The notes beneath the pieces are model-generated. The model saw nothing but the letters and a program-made list of their open reading frames with translations, did no database searches and was not told the DNA's origin. From an uncultured beta proteobacterium (GTDB lineage Bacteria > Pseudomonadota > Gammaproteobacteria > Burkholderiales > Burkholderiaceae_C), in assembly GCA_903928325.1 (NCBI GenBank), contig CAIYQF010000043.1, positions 1 to 7,314 on the forward strand: a DNA stretch of 7,314 nt, given 5' to 3'. The position numbers and the translations under genes are program-made. Shown here one piece after another: positions 1 through 5,520 of this stretch. Numbering within the stretch: the stretch's first letter is position 1; the number at the start of each line of letters is the position of its first letter.

Positions 1-23
1 TCCCTTTCGGACACATCTGCTAA

Positions 24-84
24 AGCGTTCGCTGAAAGCTCCAAAGCCCAAGCAACGCTACATGTTGTTTTTTTATTTTGGAGT
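24..84 (+). promoter_or_regulatory. Candidate metK leader RNA: pseudoknot that would sequester the Shine-Dalgarno site
   Basis: Seen in sequence: positions 24-29 plus 31-33 pair perfectly with 51-59, giving nine pairs with C30 bulged. Inside the loop, CTCCAAA (39-45) is the exact complement of TTTGGAG (77-83), which contains the metK Shine-Dalgarno GGAG (80-83). G-U pairs could extend it at both ends (38/84 and 46/76). The layout is a feasible H-type pseudoknot: loop 1 is 34-38, loop 2 is 46-50 and loop 3 is the U-rich 60-76. Known: SAM-II, SAM-V and SAM/SAH riboswitches are small pseudoknots that control translation by hiding the Shine-Dalgarno site, and SAM/SAH sits before metK in Rhodobacterales. 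I do not recognise the conserved core of any of these classes, so a SAM-responsive role is inference. A competing hairpin (50-56/64-70) runs into the T tract. No convincing promoter is visible in 1-23. Confidence 0.4.
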
Positions 85-92
85 AACAAATT

Positions 93-1274
93 ATGGCGAA
101 CGATTTTCTCTTCACATCCGAATCCGTCTCTGAGGGCCACCCCGACAAGGTAGCCGATCAGATTTCTGACGCGATCTTGGACGCAATTTTCAAGCAAGAC
201 CCAAAGTCCCGTGTGGCGGCTGAGACGCTGTGCAACACCGGCTTGGTGGTGCTGGCCGGTGAGATCACGACCAACGCGCACGTGGACTACATCCAGGTGG
301 CGCGCGACACCATCAAGCGCATTGGCTACGACAACACCGAGTACGGCATTGATTACAAGGGTTGCGCCGTGTTGGTGGCCTACGACAAGCAAAGCAATGA
401 CATCGCCCAGGGCGTTGACCATGCTTCAGACGACCACCTCAACACCGGCGCGGGCGACCAGGGTCTGATGTTTGGCTATGCCTGCAATGAAACGCCCGAG
501 CTGATGCCCGCGCCGATTTACTACGCCCACCGCCTGGTCGAGCGCCAAGCGCAGCTGCGCAAAGACGGTCGTCTGCCCTTTTTGCGCCCTGACGCCAAGA
601 GCCAGGTCACCATGCGCTACGTCGACGGCAAGCCCCACAGCATCGACACCGTGGTGCTATCGACCCAACACAGCCCCGACCAGTCGCAGGACCAGCACAG
701 CATGAAGGCCAGCTTTAACGAGGCCATCATCGAGGAGCTGATCAAGCCCGTGCTGCCCAAGGAGTGGCTGCAAAACACCCGCTACCTGGTCAACCCCACC
801 GGGCGCTTCGTGATCGGCGGCCCCCAGGGCGATTGTGGCTTGACGGGTCGCAAAATCATTGTGGACACCTACGGCGGCGCCTGCCCGCACGGCGGTGGTG
901 CCTTCTCTGGCAAGGATCCGTCCAAGGTGGACCGCTCAGCCGCTTATGCGGCCCGCTACGTGGCCAAAAATGTGGTGGCTGCCGGTCTGGCCACGCAATG
1001 CCAGGTGCAAGTGGCCTACGCGATTGGCGTGGCGCAACCCATGAACATCACGGTCTATACCGAAGGCACGGGCGTGATGTCCGACGACAAGCTGTCCGCG
1101 TTGGTGGCCACGCACTTCGACCTGCGCCCCAAGGGCATCATTCAGATGCTCGACCTGCTGCGCCCGATTTACGAAAAAACGGCAGCCTACGGCCACTTCG
1201 GCCGCGAAGAGCCCGAGTTCACCTGGGAACGCACGGACCGGGCGCAGGCCTTGCGCGCAGCAGCGGGTCTGTAA
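93..1274 (+). CDS. metK: S-adenosylmethionine synthetase (methionine adenosyltransferase)
   Basis: Cytoplasmic enzyme that makes S-adenosylmethionine, pyrophosphate and phosphate from methionine and ATP; it is the cell's source of SAM for methylation. The 393 residues are full length for the family (E. coli about 384). Visible motifs, in order: GHPDK (15-19, with the catalytic-site His16 and Asp18), the first family signature GAGDQG (119-124), Asp167/Lys169 in the DAK segment, TGRKI (251-255), and the glycine-rich second signature GGGAFSGKD (267-275), with Lys274 and Lys278 at the positions of the phosphate-contacting lysines. No key residue is missing. The ATG at 93 follows GGAG (80-83) with 9 nt spacing, and the protein begins as MetK proteins do. 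That ribosome site lies within the candidate regulatory leader. The stop is only 13 nt before the next gene, with no terminator between them, so readthrough into the glycosyltransferase genes is expected. Confidence 0.98.
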   Translation: MANDFLFTSESVSEGHPDKVADQISDAILDAIFKQDPKSRVAAETLCNTGLVVLAGEITTNAHVDYIQVARDTIKRIGYDNTEYGIDYKGCAVLVAYDKQSNDIAQGVDHASDDHLNTGAGDQGLMFGYACNETPELMPAPIYYAHRLVERQAQLRKDGRLPFLRPDAKSQVTMRYVDGKPHSIDTVVLSTQHSPDQSQDQHSMKASFNEAIIEELIKPVLPKEWLQNTRYLVNPTGRFVIGGPQGDCGLTGRKIIVDTYGGACPHGGGAFSGKDPSKVDRSAAYAARYVAKNVVAAGLATQCQVQVAYAIGVAQPMNITVYTEGTGVMSDDKLSALVATHFDLRPKGIIQMLDLLRPIYEKTAAYGHFGREEPEFTWERTDRAQALRAAAGL

Positions 1275-1287
1275 AAACCTGTGCCGG

Positions 1288-2514
1288 ATGAAACTCCAGA
1301 CACAACGCTTCATAGACCGCTGGCTAGGCCAGGTCCTGTGCGCGGTGGTGTCGGGGTGGGTCCGGCTCACAGGCCCCAAGGCGCCGGTGTTGGCGGCGCA
1401 GCCGCGCAATATTGTGGTGATTTTGCTCTCCGAGATGGGCAGCATCGTATTGGCCGGGCCGATGTTTGCAGAGCTGCGCCTGCGCTACCCGACCGCAGCG
1501 ATCCATGTCTTGCAGCTTAAGAAAAACCAGGAAGTCTCCAAACTGCTGCGCCTGAGTCAAGACGAGCATCTGCACAGCCTGGACGACAGCTCGGGCGCGC
1601 GCCTGGTGGGCGACATCTTGCGCTTTAGCCTGTGCATGCGCCGCTTGGGCGTGGATGCGGTGCTGGACTGCGAGCTGTTTTCGCGGGTGAGCAGCCTGCT
1701 GTCGTTTGCTTGTGGCGCGCCGCTGCGCGTAGGCTTTACGCCGCACACGCAAGAAGGCCTGTACCGCGGCAGCTTTATCAACCGCGCCATTCCCTACAAC
1801 CCCTACCAGCACATCAGCAAGCAATTTTTGTCACTGGTGGACGCCTTGTCGGGGGGTAGCGTGCCGCGCAACAAGGCCGCGCCGATCCGCCCCACGCCCA
1901 CGCAGACGGAACTGGCCGTGCCGTTTTCCGAGACCGAGCTGGCCGCCTACCGCGCCCAGTTGCACCGCGACCATCCCAAAGTAGCCCAGCGCGCGCTGGT
2001 TCTGCTTTACGCGGGCGGCGGCATCTTGCCCGAGCGGGCCTGGCCCGCGGCACATTACGCGCGGGTGGCGCAAGGCCTGTGTGCGGCCGGGTTTGCCGTG
2101 GGGCTGATTGGCCTGAAAGACGATGCGCAACTGGCCAAGGATTTGCAGGCGCAAGTCCAGAGCGACTTTTGCATTGACCTGACCGGCTACACCCGCAGCA
2201 TCCGCGAGCTGCTGATGCTGTTTTATGCCGCAAAACTGCTGATCACCAACGACGGCGGACCGGGCCACTTTGCCACGCTCACGCCGATTCAGACCATGGT
2301 GTTTTTCGGCCCCGAGACCGGCCGCCTGTACGGCCCATTGGGCGCGCGCAACCAGGTGATTGAGTCCGGCATTGCCTGCTCGCCATGCCTGAGCGCCTAC
2401 AACCACCGCCTGACCTTTTGCGACGGCGACAACCAATGCCTCAAGCGCATTGCCCCCGATCCGGTGCTGGCCGACGCGCTGCGCTATTTGCAGGCTGTGC
2501 CCGCCACTGCATGA
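1288..2514 (+). CDS. Glycosyltransferase family 9 protein (ADP-heptose:LPS heptosyltransferase-like)
   Basis: Probable cytoplasmic glycosyltransferase of the GT9/WaaC-WaaF type, which adds heptose or a related sugar to the lipopolysaccharide core at the inner membrane face; the actual donor and acceptor are not known. It has 408 residues against about 330-350 for WaaC/WaaF, mainly because of a 40-residue N-terminal extension. The N-terminal Rossmann strand and turn (42-57, NIVVILLSEMGSIVLA) matches the WaaC start. The C-terminal half has ERAWP (249-253), the donor-side NDGGPGH (321-327), FFGPETGRLYGPLG (339-352) and a cysteine cluster (C364, C367, C378, C384) typical of many GT9 proteins. Oddities: the usual catalytic Asp of the GD turn is Ser52, and the usual Lys before WP is Arg250. 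The ATG at 1288 has no clear Shine-Dalgarno, so coupling to metK translation is likely. Its stop overlaps the next start (ATGA at 2511-2514). Family is confident; substrate is not. Confidence 0.88.
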   Translation: MKLQTQRFIDRWLGQVLCAVVSGWVRLTGPKAPVLAAQPRNIVVILLSEMGSIVLAGPMFAELRLRYPTAAIHVLQLKKNQEVSKLLRLSQDEHLHSLDDSSGARLVGDILRFSLCMRRLGVDAVLDCELFSRVSSLLSFACGAPLRVGFTPHTQEGLYRGSFINRAIPYNPYQHISKQFLSLVDALSGGSVPRNKAAPIRPTPTQTELAVPFSETELAAYRAQLHRDHPKVAQRALVLLYAGGGILPERAWPAAHYARVAQGLCAAGFAVGLIGLKDDAQLAKDLQAQVQSDFCIDLTGYTRSIRELLMLFYAAKLLITNDGGPGHFATLTPIQTMVFFGPETGRLYGPLGARNQVIESGIACSPCLSAYNHRLTFCDGDNQCLKRIAPDPVLADALRYLQAVPATA

Positions 2515-3002
2515 ACACCGACACCCGTTGGAAAACGCGCGCCCTGGGCGCCATGGCGTGGTTAACACGCTTTCGCTACTTGAAGTTTGGCTTGGTGGGC
2601 GCCAGCGGCACGGTGGTCAATATCGTGGTGCTCTACCTGGGCCATGAGTACGTTTTTCAGGCCATTGAGGGACCGCAAGGCAAGCCCTATGCGTCGCTGG
2701 CGCTGGCGATTGCGGTGGCTACGGTGAACAACTTCACCTGGAACCGGATGTGGACCTGGGCCGACCGCGTGCAGGCGCAGCGCGCAGCGGCGCTGGACGC
2801 GGTCCCTATTGCCGCGCCCACACTGGGGGCGCAGTTGCTGAAATACGCGCTGGCCTCGTGGTTTGGCATTGCGCTGCAATACACCCTGACGCTGTGGCTG
2901 GCGCACCTGATGCACTACATGCTGGCCAATGTGATTGCCATCGTGATTGCCAGCGTGAGCAACTTCCTGGCCAATGACCGCTGGACTTTCCGCCGCCGCT
3001 GA
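2511..3002 (+). CDS. GtrA-family membrane protein (putative lipid-linked sugar flippase)
   Basis: Small integral inner-membrane protein of 163 residues with four predicted membrane segments, roughly 26-44, 58-76, 107-133 and 136-156. Family hallmarks are visible: FGLVGASGTVVN (26-37), NNFTWNRMWTW (73-83) and the C-terminal NFLANDRWTF (151-160) followed by a basic tail. GtrA proteins are thought to flip undecaprenyl-phosphate-linked sugars from cytoplasm to periplasm for O-antigen or other glycan modification. The start chosen is the ATG at 2511, which overlaps the upstream stop as ATGA and puts the first membrane segment near the N-terminus. The frame is open further upstream (to 2385), but that part lies inside the GT9 gene and does not look like GtrA sequence. 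A second Met at residue 15 is possible. It lies 8 nt before the ArnT-like gene, a sensible partner that would use the flipped lipid-sugar. Confidence 0.88.
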   Translation: MNTDTRWKTRALGAMAWLTRFRYLKFGLVGASGTVVNIVVLYLGHEYVFQAIEGPQGKPYASLALAIAVATVNNFTWNRMWTWADRVQAQRAAALDAVPIAAPTLGAQLLKYALASWFGIALQYTLTLWLAHLMHYMLANVIAIVIASVSNFLANDRWTFRRR

Positions 3003-3010
3003 GCACGCGC

Positions 3011-4840
3011 ATGGCGCCCACCCGAACCGCCCCAAAACGCGCCCAAAAACGCGCGAACGATAGCGCCAACACCACGCCACTGTGGTCCTGGCTGGCGCTG
3101 CTGATCGTAGCCGCGGGCCTGTACTTTTTCGGCCTGGGCAGCTTTTACGCGCCCACCAATGGCGACGAGATGGTCTACATCCACATCGCCCGCCTCACCG
3201 CCGAGGCCGGCCACTGGCTGCCCTTGGTGTCCGACCTGGACCACATGCGCAACACCAAGCCGCCGCTCTTGTTTTGGCAGGCACTGGTGGCAGGGGACTG
3301 GGGCGCGAACTGGTCGCTGTTTGCGCTGCGCCTGCCCAGCGTGGTCTATACGCTACTCACCGCGGGCGCGGTGGCCTGGGCCACGCGGCGACTGAGCAGC
3401 AACTGGCGCACCGCCTGCCTGGCGGCGGTGATTTACCTGGCGTTTTTTTCCAGCTTTCGCTACGGCCGGGTGTACCTCACGTCCGCGCCCGAAACCTTTT
3501 GGCTGGCACTGCCCATGTGGGCGCTGCTGTGGAGCCAGTTACGCACGCCCGGTGCGGTGAACACCGAACCCACCTGGTTGGCACGCACTGCGCCGTGGCG
3601 TGCCCCGGCGGTGCTGCTGTGGTTTGGTGCGTTTGGTCTGTGCATGGGCCTGGGGTTGTTGTACAAGTCCTTTGCCTTGGTGGCCCCTGCGGCTGCCACC
3701 TTGTGGTGCGCGCTGCTAGCGGGCCAGCCCTGGCGGCTGCGCCACCTGCTGCGCAGCACGGTGGCCGTGGCCTGGAGCACCGCGCTGGCACTGGGCGTGT
3801 TTGCGCTCTGGTTTGCCCTGGACCCGGACCCAGCAGCCGTGTGGCAAGAATTTGTCGTGGGCGAGAACGCTGGCAAGATGGCTGGCGCCCAAGGCTATTG
3901 GCATGCCGCCTTGTGGGGCGACTACCCGCTGTGGACGCAGTTGTTGGCCTATTGCGAAAACGCCGGACTGCTGTTTTTTGTTGTTGTGGGCCTGGCCTGG
4001 ACAGGAGCCAAGGCGCTGTTCAAAGGCCAGCCTTGGGCGCAGACCCCACCGGCGCAGCGCACGCTGTGGCTGTGGCTGCTGGTGTGGTTGCTCATTTTCA
4101 GCATCCCGAGCCAGCGCTCGGCGCGCTACGTGATACCGGCCATGCCAGCGCTGGCGATACTGCTGGCACTGTACTGGGAGCGGGTGGCACGTGGGTGGTA
4201 CTTGCTTACGCTGCTGCTCACCAGCGCTGCCCTGGTGGTGCTGGGGCGCATCGCCTGGGTTTTGGGGGGCATGGATGTGGGCGAACCGCTATGGCGCTGG
4301 GCCGCCATGCTCGCCGTTGCTGTGGGATGGGCCGCCGCGCTGGCCGCCTTGGCCCGGCGCGACTGGAGCCGTAACGCCACGCTGCTGGCGTGCCTGAGCG
4401 TCTACGCCACCTTTGGCCTTATGGTGGCTCCACTGGACGGACTGCAGACGCAGTACAGCGCAGCGGCAGTCCAGCACTTAGCAGGCAAAAACGTGGCCGT
4501 GCCCAACGGCTTTACCGCGCAATTTGAGCGCTTCCACTTCATGCTGCCGCAGAGCACGCTAACGCCCTATGACACGGACGGCCGCAACACCGGCGCCGTG
4601 CACCCGGAGCTGCCCGCAAGCGAGCGCCTGGACTATTTATTGCAACGGTTTGACGCCGTCGTGTGGGTCGAAGGCGATTCTGCGGCCACAGCGCCGCCGT
4701 GCCGTCCACGCTGCACGGCGCTGAGCTTCCGCTGGCACGTGAAAAGCCGCCACAAAAATGGCGAAGTCACCATGGCCAACATCTGGTATCCGGAGCAGTG
4801 GCTTTTTGGACGGGAGTGGTTGCTGCAAGCCACGCCTTAG
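3011..4840 (+). CDS. ArnT/PMT-like glycosyltransferase (GT39/GT83 fold, PMT_2 type)
   Basis: Polytopic inner-membrane glycosyltransferase of 609 residues that would take a sugar from a polyprenyl-phosphate carrier and transfer it, on the periplasmic side, to lipid A, a glycan or a protein. A basic cytoplasmic tail (1-22) precedes about 12-13 hydrophobic segments between residues 24 and 473. Family landmarks: the acidic pair Asp52-Glu53 in the first periplasmic loop, where the catalytic Asp of ArnT/PMT enzymes lies; KPPLLFW (83-89); GENAGKM (284-290) in the second large loop; and RYVIPAMPAL (372-381). After the last segment a soluble, presumably periplasmic domain of about 135 residues follows, with a C-x3-C pair (C564, C568). 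The ATG at 3011 is 8 nt after the GtrA stop, with only a weak GAG upstream. The 3' end overlaps the convergent minus-strand gene by 4 bp. The donor could be aminoarabinose, a hexose or something else; the sequence does not say. Confidence 0.85.
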   Translation: MAPTRTAPKRAQKRANDSANTTPLWSWLALLIVAAGLYFFGLGSFYAPTNGDEMVYIHIARLTAEAGHWLPLVSDLDHMRNTKPPLLFWQALVAGDWGANWSLFALRLPSVVYTLLTAGAVAWATRRLSSNWRTACLAAVIYLAFFSSFRYGRVYLTSAPETFWLALPMWALLWSQLRTPGAVNTEPTWLARTAPWRAPAVLLWFGAFGLCMGLGLLYKSFALVAPAAATLWCALLAGQPWRLRHLLRSTVAVAWSTALALGVFALWFALDPDPAAVWQEFVVGENAGKMAGAQGYWHAALWGDYPLWTQLLAYCENAGLLFFVVVGLAWTGAKALFKGQPWAQTPPAQRTLWLWLLVWLLIFSIPSQRSARYVIPAMPALAILLALYWERVARGWYLLTLLLTSAALVVLGRIAWVLGGMDVGEPLWRWAAMLAVAVGWAAALAALARRDWSRNATLLACLSVYATFGLMVAPLDGLQTQYSAAAVQHLAGKNVAVPNGFTAQFERFHFMLPQSTLTPYDTDGRNTGAVHPELPASERLDYLLQRFDAVVWVEGDSAATAPPCRPRCTALSFRWHVKSRHKNGEVTMANIWYPEQWLFGREWLLQATP

Positions 4841-5520
4841 CGCGCCCGCAGTCGGCGCACCGCAAGCGCCTGCAGTACCAGCCACAGGCCAGGGTCGAGT
4901 ACGGCGTCCCATAGGTTGCCGCTGGGCCAGCGCCCCAGGCCAAACACCAGCAAAGCGGCGCACAGCTGCCAGGGCCCGCAGGCACGCCAGGCAGCGTGGC
5001 CCGAAACCACCCAGGGAACCAGCGCCAGCGCCCACAGGGCGGCATACGCGGCAGGTTCAAATCCCCAGGCATAAAGGGACACCGGAAACAGCGCAAAAGT
5101 ATCCAGCAGCAGAACCCAGCCCAGCAGCGCGGCCCCTACCGCATAGACCAGGCCCCACTGCGACGCACGCACGCTGCGCTGCGCCGACGCGTGCACAAGC
5201 AGGGTGATTGCCAGCAGGCCCGACACCAGACTGGGTATTTGAAAGGGCAAGCCCAGCCAGTAGCTAATGCCCCAGTCGCCTGGCACCCAGGCCCATGCGG
5301 CCACCATGCCCGCCGGCCAAAACCAGTGCCTTGGGTTACCGGGCGTGCCACTCCGGCGCTGCGCCCAAACCCGCCCCATCAGCAGCACGCAGGCCGACAG
5401 CACCAGGCTCCAGATGGCATGGCGAACCCAAGGCAGGCTTTGGGTATCGGGCAAGACGGCGGCCCCGGACTGGGTCAGGGTTGCCCATGCGTCGGACCAG
5501 GTCAAGAGCGCAGGGATCAC
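4837..5520 (-). CDS. Polytopic membrane protein of unknown function, coupled to the sialidase-fold gene
   Basis: I do not recognise this family. The 227-residue product is very hydrophobic and rich in Trp, Leu and Ala. Hydrophobic stretches lie at roughly 33-50, 66-80, 84-111, 122-147, 155-174, 183-197 and 205-222, suggesting five to seven membrane passes, with short Arg-rich loops (54-64, 114-119) and a basic C-terminus (RRLRAR). The start is GTG at 5520, whose last two bases belong to the TGA stop of the upstream gene (GTGA overlap); this is a standard coupling arrangement. The frame stays open 40 codons further upstream to an ATG at 5640, but those codons overlap the upstream gene and encode charged, Pro/Gly-rich sequence unlike a membrane protein N-terminus. 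No catalytic motif is evident. Coupling suggests it anchors, assists or transports something for the exported protein encoded just before it. Confidence that the gene is real is good; function is open. Confidence 0.7.
   Translation of the reverse strand: MIPALLTWSDAWATLTQSGAAVLPDTQSLPWVRHAIWSLVLSACVLLMGRVWAQRRSGTPGNPRHWFWPAGMVAAWAWVPGDWGISYWLGLPFQIPSLVSGLLAITLLVHASAQRSVRASQWGLVYAVGAALLGWVLLLDTFALFPVSLYAWGFEPAAYAALWALALVPWVVSGHAAWRACGPWQLCAALLVFGLGRWPSGNLWDAVLDPGLWLVLQALAVRRLRAR

Noticed and set aside
13..26. TGCTAAAGC as an extended -10 promoter box for metK
   Set aside because: Only 3 of 6 bases match the -10 consensus and the sequence needed to judge a -35 is largely outside the window.
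1851..1856. Short homopolymer runs (G6 at 1851 in GT9; T7 at 3443 and G6 at 4264 in the ArnT-like gene) as phase-variation tracts
   Set aside because: Six or seven bases is short for slipped-strand switching, all frames are intact, and the runs encode ordinary Gly or Phe codons.
2385..2510. Upstream extension of the GtrA frame (start at 2385)
   Set aside because: This part overlaps the conserved Cys-rich end of GT9 and reads as Pro/Arg-rich sequence; the ATG at 2511 in an ATGA overlap fits GtrA length.
1831..2568. A 245-codon antisense open frame across the GT9 gene
   Set aside because: The opposite strand of a high-GC gene; no motif, no ribosome site, and GT9 motifs are clear on the plus strand.
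3031..3053. Near-tandem repeat of CCCAAAACGCG in the start of the ArnT-like gene
   Set aside because: Only two imperfect copies; explained by the repeated basic residues PKRAQKRA in the cytoplasmic tail.
3082..4374. A 430-codon open frame on the plus strand inside the ArnT-like gene
   Set aside because: It lies wholly within a gene with clear family motifs in another frame; its translation is Gly/Ala/Arg/His-rich without hydrophobic segments or known motifs, as expected when a GC-rich gene is read out of frame.
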